The notes under the pieces: generated by a model
The model's input: only the letters and a program-made list of their open reading frames with translations
Told to the model about the DNA's origin: nothing
Database searches by the model: none
Part shown: positions 52,653-60,946 of the stretch, in pieces
Layout: each line of letters opens with the position of its first letter
Position numbering within the stretch: the stretch's first letter is position 1
Assembly: GCA_965219035.1 (NCBI GenBank)
Contig: CBDCMR010000003.1
Location: 434,001-498,000, forward strand
Origin: CBDCKN01 sp965219035
GTDB taxonomy: Bacteria > Gemmatimonadota > Gemmatimonadetes > Longimicrobiales > Gaopeijiaceae
Direction of reading: 5' to 3'
DNA: 64,000 nt
Made by a program: the position numbers and the translations under genes

Positions 52653-53696
52653 ATGCTCAAGCGCTCGTCTTTCTCGGCTTTGATCACCGTTCTCGCTTTC
52701 GCTAGCGCCGCCTCTGCCCAGGAACCCGTGGAGTGGGGGCCCGACCTCTACTTCTCCACCTTCTCCATCGCCGCAATCGATCCGGAAACCGGGGAGTCGG
52801 GCGTCGCGGTCACGACGCGAGTTCCTTGCGTGGGGAACGGCGTACCCTGGGTCCGCGCGGGTGTCGGAGCCGTTGCGACCCAGGCCAGCACCCGTGTTGC
52901 CTACGGCAACGAGCTCCTGGATCTCATCGCGGATGGGATGAGCGCCGACGCGGCGCTGGCCCAGGCGGTGACGGCCGATACGGGATCCGCCCGGCGCCAG
53001 GTGGGCGTGATCTCCCTGGACGGGTCACGGGCCCAATACACCGGGACCGGTCCCAGTTATTGGGCAGGGCACCGTGATGGTCCCAACTACGTGACCCAGG
53101 GAAACATCCTGGTGGGGCCGGAGGTGGTGGAGGCGGTGGCCGCCAGCTTCGAAGCTACCGAGGGCACGGGCCGCCATCTGTCGGATCGTCTGATCGCGGC
53201 GTTGGCCGCCGGCCAGGCTCAAGGGGGGGACAGCCGCGCCGGTCGTCTACAGTCAGCGGCCGTGGTGGTGGCGGACCCACGTCCCGGAAACTCACGGCGG
53301 CCCGACCAGGTCACCGCTAACATCAATGTCTGTGAGCACCCCACACCCGTCGCCGAGCTCCGCAGAATCTGGAACTCAATCTCGCAGACCTTGGGCTATC
53401 GGGAGCTTCGTCGGTTCGCAGGTAACGACGTCTGGCAGCTCCGGGTGATGCTCCACGCTGTGGGATACTACCGTCCCGAAGCCGCCGAAATCCCACGGGA
53501 CGGCCCGTCGCAGAGCTACACGGCCGATCTCGTGGAGGCGGTCGATGCGTTCCGAGACGCGGAGGGCCTAGCGACGCGCACGGCGGGACTCGTGGACCAG
53601 CAGATGATCGAGCATCTGTGGCAGGCTCTCGAGTCGGCGGGGAAGGTGGTTCAGGTCCGGAATATGATCCGGGACGTGACCCTGGTCCGGAGATAG
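52653..53696 (+). CDS. DUF1028 family secreted protein with C-terminal extension
   Basis: The start ATG at 52653 gives a clean signal peptide (MLKRSSFSALITVLAFASAASA); 347 residues. The DUF1028 Ntn-hydrolase-like domain has YFSTFSIAAIDPETGESGVAV, RVPCVGNGVPWVRAGVGAVATQ and GHLSDRLIAALAAGQAQGGDSRAG. A peptidoglycan-binding-like C-terminus follows (YTADLVEAVDAFRDAEGL). Family members are often annotated as putative peptidases without proof. Confidence 0.82.
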   Translation: MLKRSSFSALITVLAFASAASAQEPVEWGPDLYFSTFSIAAIDPETGESGVAVTTRVPCVGNGVPWVRAGVGAVATQASTRVAYGNELLDLIADGMSADAALAQAVTADTGSARRQVGVISLDGSRAQYTGTGPSYWAGHRDGPNYVTQGNILVGPEVVEAVAASFEATEGTGRHLSDRLIAALAAGQAQGGDSRAGRLQSAAVVVADPRPGNSRRPDQVTANINVCEHPTPVAELRRIWNSISQTLGYRELRRFAGNDVWQLRVMLHAVGYYRPEAAEIPRDGPSQSYTADLVEAVDAFRDAEGLATRTAGLVDQQMIEHLWQALESAGKVVQVRNMIRDVTLVRR

Positions 53697-53826
53697 GGGC
53701 GGCCCCGAAGCAGCGGCCCGAAGGTAGCGGCCCCGGGCGTTGGTAGAATCCACCTCCCTTACTCGTTGTATGGGGTGAAGAGGTCGAGAGGCCTGGGTTC
53801 GAGAATGGCCGTGAAGGGGGACGACG

Positions 53827-54558
53827 ATGGGACAGAGCGTGATTGGCGGGGCTACTGCTCCGACGGGGTTCAAGCGGGGGATGATCCACTGCGCGTTGTT
53901 GATGGCGGCGACGGCTCCCTCCGCGTGCATTGTGGATCTGGATCTGGATACGGACTCGGACGGAGATCACCGCAGAATCACGGGCAGCGGGCACGTGGTG
54001 GTGGAGACGCGCACCGTCTCACCTTTCTCACGCGTAAGCGCCCTCGGCGTCGGGCGGCTCATCCTGGAGCCCGCTGAAACCGAGTTCGTCGAGGTGCGGG
54101 CTGATGACAACGTGCTCCCCCTTCTGGGGACCGTGGTTCGGGACGGCACGCTCTTCCTCGGACCCGACTCCGACATCGACTTCCGCGACATCACCGAGAT
54201 CGTGTACACGGTAGGTTACCGGCAGCTGAATCGGATCGCGATTTCCGGGGTGATGGAGGGTGAGGCGCTCGCCATCGACACCGAGTTCCTCTCCGTGGGC
54301 GTCTCTGGCGTCAGCAGTTTTCGAACCGCGGGCTGGGCCTTCGATCACGACGCGCAGGTCTCCGGCGTCTCGACGTATTTGGCCGGCGACCTCGAGACGT
54401 CACTCACCACGATCTCGGCCTCGGGAGTCTCGTCGGCCGTGGTATGGGTCCTGGACGAGCTAGATGCGAGCGCCAGTGGCGCGTCCCTTATCCGGTACAG
54501 GGGCAATCCGTCGGTTCACTCCTCCGTTTCGGGAGCCGGCAGAGTAACCCGCTACTAA
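53827..54558 (+). CDS. DUF2807 (GIN domain) putative adhesin-like lipoprotein
   Basis: 243 residues; a possible lipoprotein signal ends at APSAC, preceded by KRG if the 53827 start is used (53881 is the alternative). Right-handed beta-helix repeats follow: VSALGVGRLILEP, IAISGVMEG, LSVGVSGVSSF, ISASGVSSAVV. These match the DUF2807 putative auto-transporter adhesin head domain. Function unknown. Confidence 0.8.
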   Translation: MGQSVIGGATAPTGFKRGMIHCALLMAATAPSACIVDLDLDTDSDGDHRRITGSGHVVVETRTVSPFSRVSALGVGRLILEPAETEFVEVRADDNVLPLLGTVVRDGTLFLGPDSDIDFRDITEIVYTVGYRQLNRIAISGVMEGEALAIDTEFLSVGVSGVSSFRTAGWAFDHDAQVSGVSTYLAGDLETSLTTISASGVSSAVVWVLDELDASASGASLIRYRGNPSVHSSVSGAGRVTRY

Positions 54559-54579
54559 CCGCTCATCTGGTGACACAGG

Positions 54580-55032
54580 CTAGGGTGTCGAAACGGCCTC
54601 TACCAGCAGGTCGGTGAACATCCCACGGCCCTCGTGGCCCGAGAAGTCACACACTACGGTGTAGGCTCCCGGCACAAGATCGACGGTCACCACGCGCGTC
54701 TCGTAGGGGCTCAGCCTGCCCTCGGTCTCCCAGACGAGAGAGTCGGACTCCTTCAAGACGAACAGGAGATTGTGCTCCTCGAAGCCCCGGCTCTCCAGCC
54801 TGAACACCGTCGGCCCGGCCGGGAGCACCGCCGGCATTCCGACTGAGTACTCGTCGAGCGTCACCCGGACCGTGTCGATTCGGCTCCCCTGCGTTTCGGG
54901 AGCCTCTGCCGCCGGGGGCTCCGGTGAGTCCCCCCCTGTATCGCCGGTGGTGTCGCCCCAGCATGAGGCGAGGAGAAGAGCCAAGGCGGCAACCGAGACG
55001 AGCCCGGGCCAAGGACGGAGGGTTCGGCGCAT
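54580..55032 (-). CDS. Cupredoxin-like lipoprotein
   Basis: The ATG at 55032 gives a lipoprotein signal (ALLLASC); 150 residues. After a Gly/Pro-rich linker a beta-sandwich follows with type-1 copper ligands in the expected order: His in FEEHNLLF, then Cys, His and Met in CDFSGHEGRGM. It may carry electrons or bind copper at the outer or inner membrane surface. It is 40 bp downstream of the SNF transporter operon. Confidence 0.8.
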   Translation of the reverse strand: MRRTLRPWPGLVSVAALALLLASCWGDTTGDTGGDSPEPPAAEAPETQGSRIDTVRVTLDEYSVGMPAVLPAGPTVFRLESRGFEEHNLLFVLKESDSLVWETEGRLSPYETRVVTVDLVPGAYTVVCDFSGHEGRGMFTDLLVEAVSTP

Positions 55033-55072
55033 TAGGGGGATGATATGGCCGGTTCTCCGTCGCTGAGGCGGC

Positions 55073-55216
55073 CTATCCGGCCTCCTCGTCCGCATTGGGG
55101 ACATCGCCGGAGATCTTCCCTTGCTTCGGAGAGAGCAAGCGCCAAATGCAGTAGATCTCGAGAGCCGTGACGAGGCCCATGCTCGAGATCATCAGGGTGA
55201 GGGCGAGAGGCGTCAT
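55073..55216 (-). CDS. Small membrane subunit (MetS-like) of the SNF transporter
   Basis: 47 residues, one membrane helix (LALTLMISSMGLVTALEIYC), charged tail KQGKISGDV. The ATG overlaps the transporter stop by four bases. A tiny membrane ORF directly after an SNF transporter is a known arrangement (MetPS in Corynebacterium), where the small subunit is needed for transport. Confidence 0.75.
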   Translation of the reverse strand: MTPLALTLMISSMGLVTALEIYCIWRLLSPKQGKISGDVPNADEEAG

Positions 55217-56787
55217 GACGGGGCCACCTCGGGCGTGCCGACGGCTGGCCGGTTCCGCCAGGCGCGGTTCACCAGGTAGAGGCCCAGGATCAGGACGGCC
55301 ACCATCACGGCGCGACTCGCCCAGCGGACGGGGATGGTCTCCGGGTCGGTCACGGTCTTCATCAACAGGGTGGGCACGGCCTCGGTCACGCTCCACCAGG
55401 CGAGGAGAATGACTAGAAAGAGAGGCGTGACCCACTTCATGATGGGCCGGTAGATGCTCGGCACCCGGAGCTCGGCTCCCTCGTGCATCTCCTTCCACCC
55501 TCGGTCCACACCGAAGAAGTACGAGAACAGCAACACCTCGATGGTGGCGAACACTACGAGGCCGAAGGTCCCCATCCAGTAGTCCCACTCGGCCAGAAAG
55601 CCCCGCGTGTAGAACGCGACGTGGAGGAGGCCGACGGCGGCGGCGATCGCCATGACGATACCGACCGCCCGGTCGCGGCTCATCTGGAACTCGTCCCGAA
55701 GGAAGGCGATGGCCGGGCTGGCCAGCGCCACGCTCGAGGTGATGCCCGCGATGAAGAGCAGCGCGAACCAGAGGAGCCCAAAGATCTGCGACGTGAGCTG
55801 TGGCCCTGGCAGAGCCGGGAAGACGCCCCCCATGGCCACGATGGCCAGGTCGTACGTCCCGTCGCGGGCGATGGCGAGGGTCTCGTCCACTCCGAAGAAG
55901 ACGATGGCGGCGGGGATCGCGATGGTCCCACCCAGGACTACTTCCGCGAATTCGTTCGTGGTGGCTGTGGACAGACCGCCCAGCGTGATGTCGTCCTCCT
56001 TCCTCAGGAACGACGCATACGTGTGAATCGTTCCGACGCCCAGGGAGAGGGTGAAGAACATCTGCCCGGCCGCCGCCAGCCAGACTCGCGCGTTGAGGAG
56101 GCCGGCCCAGTCCGGGTTCCAGATGAAGTTGAGCCCGTCGATGGGCGAGGCCATGGCCCGGGGCAGCGTGAGGACCCGGATCAGGAGGACGATGGCGAAG
56201 AGAAACAGGATCGGCATGCCGATCAGCGCCAGCTTCTCGATGCCTCGACTCACACCCCGCCGGAGCACGGCTGCCAGGAAGGCCAGTGTGACCATGAAGA
56301 ATAAGACGGTGATCCAGGGACCGTGCGCGGACGAGTCGAAGACGTCCTGGTACGAGTACACGTAGTCCCGCATCCCGCCCACGCCCCCCAACCCGAAGTA
56401 CCCACCCGTGAGGCTCAAGAAGCTGAAGCCCAACATCCACGACACCACGTACGTGTAGTAGATGAAGAAGAGGAGGGGCATCACCACGCCGATCACACCC
56501 ACATACTTGGCCCAGGAGCGCTTCCCGTCGGTCATCAGGTCGAACATGCCGGGAACGGTGCCGTGACCCTGGCCACCTCCGAAGCGGCCGATGGTCCATT
56601 CCATCCACATGAGCGGGATACCGAGGATCAGGAACGAGATGAAGTACGGGATCATGAAGGTCCCGCCTCCGTTCTCCACCGCCTGAACGGGGAAGCGGAG
56701 AAAGTTGCCCAGCCCGACGGCGTTCCCGGCCATGGCCAGGACGAGGCCGATTCGTGTGGCCCACCGTTCCTTCGGCTGAAGTGACAA
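55213..56787 (-). CDS. Sodium-dependent transporter, SNF/NSS family
   Basis: 524 residues, about 12 membrane helices. The sodium and substrate site in helix 1 is clear (GLVLAMAGNAVGLGNFLRFP). TYASFLRKEDD and the large extracellular loops fit bacterial amino-acid NSS carriers. It forms a two-gene unit with the 47-residue membrane ORF. Substrate unproven; amino acids such as methionine or alanine are usual. Confidence 0.92.
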   Translation of the reverse strand: MSLQPKERWATRIGLVLAMAGNAVGLGNFLRFPVQAVENGGGTFMIPYFISFLILGIPLMWMEWTIGRFGGGQGHGTVPGMFDLMTDGKRSWAKYVGVIGVVMPLLFFIYYTYVVSWMLGFSFLSLTGGYFGLGGVGGMRDYVYSYQDVFDSSAHGPWITVLFFMVTLAFLAAVLRRGVSRGIEKLALIGMPILFLFAIVLLIRVLTLPRAMASPIDGLNFIWNPDWAGLLNARVWLAAAGQMFFTLSLGVGTIHTYASFLRKEDDITLGGLSTATTNEFAEVVLGGTIAIPAAIVFFGVDETLAIARDGTYDLAIVAMGGVFPALPGPQLTSQIFGLLWFALLFIAGITSSVALASPAIAFLRDEFQMSRDRAVGIVMAIAAAVGLLHVAFYTRGFLAEWDYWMGTFGLVVFATIEVLLFSYFFGVDRGWKEMHEGAELRVPSIYRPIMKWVTPLFLVILLAWWSVTEAVPTLLMKTVTDPETIPVRWASRAVMVAVLILGLYLVNRAWRNRPAVGTPEVAPS

Positions 56788-56971
56788 GGGCGCTCCTCAG
56801 CAGCTAGCCCGAATTCGGAAGCTTGGCCGCGAAGCTAGGTGCCGGATGGACGGTCGGGAAGGAGCCTTCGCTAGGTCGGTGAGGTGAACGCTCGCTAGCC
56901 GGCGTACGTATCTTTTGAGTCAGATCGTACGTATCGGGTCACTGGGCTCCGTGTGGGGAGTGCCGGCTTTC

Positions 56972-57544
56972 CTATCCGTTGTACACCAGCCCACCGCGCT
57001 GTCCGTACTCCTCCAACACCTGGCTGGCCTCGGCCCGCATCACGCCACGCACGAACTCGATCCCTCGCTCTTCCATGTACTCGTGTGAGCGCGTGAATAC
57101 GGGCCCCTCGTCGAACGAAAGGCGCTTCGCGTCCTTGTGGCTGGCGCCGGTGACAACCCGCTCGACGCCGGCCCAGAGAATGGCGGCGAAGCACATGGCG
57201 CAGGGGTCGCACGAGGAGGCCAGCTCGTGGGCCGGCATACCCTCCTCTCCCAGGGTGAACGAGCCCAGGGCCGCCTGGGCCAGCATGAAGGCGACGATCT
57301 CGGCGTGGAGCACGGAGTTGTTCAGGGGCACGACCTGGTTCACGCCCACCGAGACCAGTCTTCCGCTTTCCCGCTCGAACACGGCGGCCCCAAAGGGCCC
57401 CCCGATGCCCCGGAGGATGTTCTCGCGGGACAGGTCGATGACGAGCCTCATCTTGTCTTCGTCCGACGCGTATCGCCGGTCCCAGTCGACGATCTCGCGG
57501 GTCCAATCCGGCACGCAGATGCGAACTTCACGGGGGTTGCTCAT
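56972..57544 (-). CDS. Nucleoside/guanine deaminase-like zinc enzyme
   Basis: 190 residues of the cytidine-deaminase fold. Zinc site: His80-Ala-Glu82 and Cys115-x-x-Cys118 in DPCAMC. The length and the C-terminal extension resemble guanine deaminase GuaD-type proteins. Its place beside remnants of allantoinase and xanthine dehydrogenase supports a purine-breakdown role. Confidence 0.85.
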   Translation of the reverse strand: MSNPREVRICVPDWTREIVDWDRRYASDEDKMRLVIDLSRENILRGIGGPFGAAVFERESGRLVSVGVNQVVPLNNSVLHAEIVAFMLAQAALGSFTLGEEGMPAHELASSCDPCAMCFAAILWAGVERVVTGASHKDAKRLSFDEGPVFTRSHEYMEERGIEFVRGVMRAEASQVLEEYGQRGGLVYNG

Positions 57545-57615
57545 GGCCTCTCGAGTGGGAGGGGTCTGTTGGAATTTATAGCTGCTCCGCCGCCCTCGGC
57601 ATATCCTTCGCTTCG

Positions 57616-57909
57616 ATGAAAGCGCCCGACCTGATCGTCTCCAGCTCCCGGGTGGTCACACCCGAGGGGGTCCGCTCGGGATCCGTCGTGGTTTCCGGCG
57701 GGGTCGTCGTGGCGGTCGAGCCCCCGGGCGCGCCCCACCTGGACTCCCACGTTCACGTCAACGACCCGGGACGCGCCGACTGGGAAGGCTTCGAAACGGC
57801 TACCAAAGCGGCGGCGGCAGGCCTACGGTTACTCCACCTACCGGGGGAGCTGACGCCGACCCGCCGGGAGCGGGCCGTTAGCCGCTCCGCCCCTCCAGGA
57901 TCCGTGTGA
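57616..57909 (+). pseudogene. Allantoinase (allB) N-terminal remnant
   Basis: 97 codons remain. DLIVSSSRVVTPEGVRSGSVVV is the start of an allantoinase/dihydropyrimidinase. It then jumps to HLDSHVHVNDPGRADWEGFETATKAAAAG (27 residues cited by key points only: HVH metal motif, DPGR, WEGFETAT), skipping part of the normal spacer. After residue 70 the reading is unrelated and runs into the end of the next, convergent gene. About 350 residues of the enzyme are missing. Confidence 0.75.
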
Positions 57910-59178
57910 ACGACCGCGTGGCCAGCTCTTCCATGGTGAGCCCGGTAGCCAACGCCTCCACTTCGGTGATCGCGCCGCAGCCCACCCCACGGAGGAAGAA
58001 GTTCAGCAGACCCTGCCCCGTAGCCGCGTCGTCGAACACACTGCCGGCAAGCGTCGCCTGAGCCGCCGCCTCGACGAAGTTGCGGAGTCGGGTCACCGCC
58101 GCGTCGAGACCTTCCAGGAAGAACGCGTAAAGCGCGGCGTAGCGCGTGATGAGATGGGCCGGGTGCAGGTCCCAACCCTGGTAGTATCCGTTCGCGAGGG
58201 AGTGGCGCACATCGTCGTAGTGGAGGCGCATGGCCTCCTCGACGCCGGGCTCCACGGGCACGACGTTCGTGGCCCCGTCCGAGAGCCAGATCCCAGTCCC
58301 GCGGAGCGCGATCTTCATCATGTGACGGGCCACGTCGCAGGCCGGGTGCCGCATCGTCTGCTGATCCGGGGTGAGGCCGTACGCGGCGGTGTAGTCGTAG
58401 ACGCCGAAGTGGGCGCCGACGCAGCGGCCCCGCCCTGCGGCCACGAGGAGCGGCAGGTTGGACCGTCCCTCCGCATCGAGGATGGACTGGGTCGTCTCGA
58501 TCATCAGCTCGAGGCCCACCGCACCGGGCGCCATGCCCAAACGGTCCTCGAGTATCTCCAATGCCGTCGCCAGGGAGGCGACCTGCTCCGGTACGACGAC
58601 CTTGGGGAGCGTCACGAAGAAGTTGGGCGGCGGGGACACGCCGCTCTCCGACAGGAGCGTGGTCAAAACCAGGTCCAGCGTCCTGAGGCCCCGCCGGTGG
58701 AGCTCTCCGCTCAACGGCTTGATCCGGATCCCGATAAACGGCGGAAGCGATTCCTCCGCCAGGCCGCTGGCCAGCTCATCTCCCACGCGCACCGCGGCGG
58801 CGTCTTCCTCCGCGTCGGGCCGGGGACCGTAGCCATCCTCGAAATCGATGCGGAAGTCCTCCACGGCCTCGCGCACCAGTTTCTCCCGCACCCGGCGGTG
58901 AACCGTGTCGGCCAGGTTCGTCCCCTCGGGCCCCTGGATCCCCAGGGTAGCGGTCAGCTGCTCCGGCGTGGCCATGTACTGGTCCATGAAGCGGACGGCC
59001 AAGTCACCCAGCTTGGTGGCCGTGTCTCGCTTGAACAGGTGGGCGCCGCCGTACACCGTGTGCACGGGCTGCCGGCTGCCGGAGTCACCGGGGTAGGCGG
59101 CCTCGAAGTCCGCGCTGGCCTGACGGAGGGTCGCGCTCAGGCGGTCCAGATCGTCGGGTCCGAGGGTCGTTCTCATCA
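57878..59178 (-). CDS. DUF6986 family protein, HpcH/HpaI aldolase-like
   Basis: The start ATG at 59178 has GGAGC upstream; about 433 residues. Strongly patterned family motifs are RQPVHTVYGGAHLFK, DFRIDFEDGYG, PPFIGIRIKPL, LELMIETTQSI, GRCVGAHFGVYDYTAAYG and GYYQGWDLHP. Acidic residues in FRIDFEDGYG and ELMIET would bind metal as in CoA-lyase-type aldolases. Homologues are usually placed beside ureide/purine degradation genes, as here, and may handle a glyoxylate-like product. Its start overlaps the end of a xanthine-dehydrogenase remnant. Confidence 0.82.
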
Positions 59179-59326
59179 TTGCATTGCTCCGGATGGCGCT
59201 GCCTCCTGGAGCGCGTGGTACAGCACCCGGGCCATCACCTCCGTGCGTAGCGGGCCGTCGACCGCAGGTCATCGATGGGTGAGACGTCCTGTTGGACGGT
59301 CGCCAGCAGATCGTCCAGAATCTTGA
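59175..59326 (-). pseudogene. Xanthine-dehydrogenase FAD-subunit C-terminal remnant
   Basis: The reading KILDDLLATVQQDVSPIDDL-RSTARY continues after a one-base shift as RTEVMARVLYHALQEAAP and stops overlapping the DUF6986 start. The pattern (SPxDDLRxTAxYR, then VLxxAL) is that of the CO-dehydrogenase-type flavoprotein C-terminus of xanthine dehydrogenases. The rest of the gene is absent. This is short evidence, so it is a probable call. Confidence 0.55.
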
Positions 59327-59519
59327 TGACGATGAAGAATCGCCCCCAACACGTCCGCGGGGTCCGATCGCTGCCGCGGCACCCGCCACCCGATCGCCTT
59401 GGTCACATCGCGTGTCGTCGACGACATCGCTCACATCCTCCCGGGAGAGATCAAACCGCAGTCATTCTACGTCCGAGCCAGTGCGGAGCAACAATTCGGA
59501 TGGTGCGTTTTGACGGGAT

Positions 59520-59544
59520 ACTTTTCCCGGTGCCGGGGAAAAGT
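59520..59544. repeat. 9-bp-stem palindrome upstream of the prepilin-like gene
   Basis: ACTTTTCCC and GGGAAAAGT flank a GGTGCCG loop. It lies 58-82 bp upstream of the sigma-54-like site, a usual distance for an enhancer-binding activator, but a terminator for plus-strand read-through is equally possible. Confidence 0.5.
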
Positions 59545-59601
59545 TTGCTCGAGAATGGGGCGATTCCAGAGCAAAAGGCCGTAGGGGTCGAGTTTTCCAC
59601 A

Positions 59602-59617
59602 TGGCACGGATCTCGCG
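59602..59617 (+). promoter_or_regulatory. Sigma-54-like -24/-12 promoter before the prepilin-like gene
   Basis: TGGCAC-GGATC-TCGC keeps the -24 GG and -12 GC. Its first 12 bases are identical to those of the site at 30319 before the minor pilin genes. The gene start is 114 bp downstream. Confidence 0.5.
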
Positions 59618-59730
59618 AATAGTCCGCCGAGCTCCCCATCGGCTTTGCGAACGAACGGATATGAGTGTCGATCTCGGTTAAGGAGTTTTCAACTCGACAT
59701 CCGATCGATCAAGAAAAAGGTAGGACGAAG

Positions 59731-60885
59731 ATGAAACAAGAAGAACAGCGCGGCTTTGCCCTTCCCGTGGCGGTGTTCACCCTTGGGGTCGTGAGCCTCA
59801 TCATGACCGGCGGGTTCTTCATGGCGCGCCAGGAGGGGCGCATCGGCGTGGCGAGCGAGCACGCCGGCCTGGCCTTCCATTTGACCGAGCAGGGCTTCGT
59901 GGACCTCATGGCCAACTGGAACTCGGCTCTCTTCGGAGCTCTGCCCGACTGGGGTGACACCACCGTTACGCGAGACTACCCGGGTGTGGGGCGTGTCACC
60001 GCCCGTGTCACCAAGATGACCGACAACCTGTACTTCGTGGACGCCGACGGCACGGTCACCCGGGGTGGCGCTATGCTCTCGGGGGCCTCGCGGCGCGTGG
60101 GCGTCACGGTGCGCCTGGTCACGGCCGACATCGCGCCTCCCGCCGCGCTGACCACACGGGGACCGACGACGCTCAAAGGCACAGCCGAGGTGCACGGCGA
60201 GGACGAGGTTCCCGGCGGTTGGGGAGGCCTCTGCCCGGGCACACTGGAAAACAAGCCGGGGATCCTCACGGACAATGCCAGCCAGGTCAGCACCCAGGGT
60301 CAAGCGATAATCACCGGAGATCCGGCCGTGGAGGAGGACACCTCCATCGCCGACTCGACCTTCACCAAATTCGGAGACCTCACCTGGGCCGACTTGACGG
60401 ACATGGCCGACATCCGCCTCGCCGGCGGGAGCATCAACAACATGGCTCCCGACAGCACCGCGGCAGGAGTCTGCAATAACGGGCAAGCCTTCGCGAGCAA
60501 TTGGGGCAATCCCGAGAACCCCGGAGCGGCCTGCTCCAACTGGTACCCCATCATCCACATAACCGGCAGCGCCAACATCCAGTCCGGAGGCGTGGGCCAG
60601 GGAGTCCTGCTCGTGGATGGCAACCTCGACCTGCGGGGTGGCTCCGTCTTCTACGGCATCATCATTGTCCAGGGGAGTATGGAGACCCAGGGTTCCGGAA
60701 ACCGGGTCTACGGTGGGGTCATGGCCAGCAACGCCAGCTTCGAAGCGCAGGCTCTCGTGGGCGGATCCGTGGTCACGAATTCGACGTGCGCGGTGAGCCG
60801 GGCCGTCATCAATTCGAGCCTCACCCGGGTCCGCCCGCTCGCTTCCCGCAGCTGGGTCGATCTTTCGGCGACCTCCGGAAGCTAG
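59731..60885 (+). CDS. PilX-like pilus-associated membrane protein
   Basis: The ATG at 59731 gives MKQEEQRGFALPVAVFTLGVVSLIMTGGFFM, a short charged leader and one membrane helix, as in PilX. The 384-residue body is Gly/Asn/Ser-rich and predicted beta-helical (LLVDGNLDLRGGSVFYGIIIVQG, VYGGVMASNASF), like the later part of the DUF4900 protein at 32804. It has no pilin neighbours here. The stop codon lies in the first terminal repeat of the adjacent dispersed element. Confidence 0.72.
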   Translation: MKQEEQRGFALPVAVFTLGVVSLIMTGGFFMARQEGRIGVASEHAGLAFHLTEQGFVDLMANWNSALFGALPDWGDTTVTRDYPGVGRVTARVTKMTDNLYFVDADGTVTRGGAMLSGASRRVGVTVRLVTADIAPPAALTTRGPTTLKGTAEVHGEDEVPGGWGGLCPGTLENKPGILTDNASQVSTQGQAIITGDPAVEEDTSIADSTFTKFGDLTWADLTDMADIRLAGGSINNMAPDSTAAGVCNNGQAFASNWGNPENPGAACSNWYPIIHITGSANIQSGGVGQGVLLVDGNLDLRGGSVFYGIIIVQGSMETQGSGNRVYGGVMASNASFEAQALVGGSVVTNSTCAVSRAVINSSLTRVRPLASRSWVDLSATSGS

Positions 60886-60934
60886 TGTTCCTGGCCCTCT
60901 TGGTGTCTCGCAAACTTCGGCAACGGAACACTAG
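60882..60934. repeat. Dispersed repeat, copy 3, with perfect 10-bp terminal inverted repeats
   Basis: It begins CTAGTGTTCC and ends GGAACACTAG; the interior matches the right part of copies 1 and 2 (CCCTCTTGGTG, CGCAAACTTCGGCAAC). The prepilin-like gene stop is the TAG at 60883-60885. It lies between convergent genes. Confidence 0.8.
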
Positions 60935-60946
60935 GGTGGGAAGCCT

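Larger units (their letters stand above)
59327..59730 (+). other. Non-coding region before the prepilin-like gene
   Basis: About 400 bp without a supported gene. It holds the palindrome at 59520-59544, the sigma-54-like site at 59602-59617, and unassigned sequence that may be further debris of the xanthine dehydrogenase locus (59327-59440). Confidence 0.5.
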
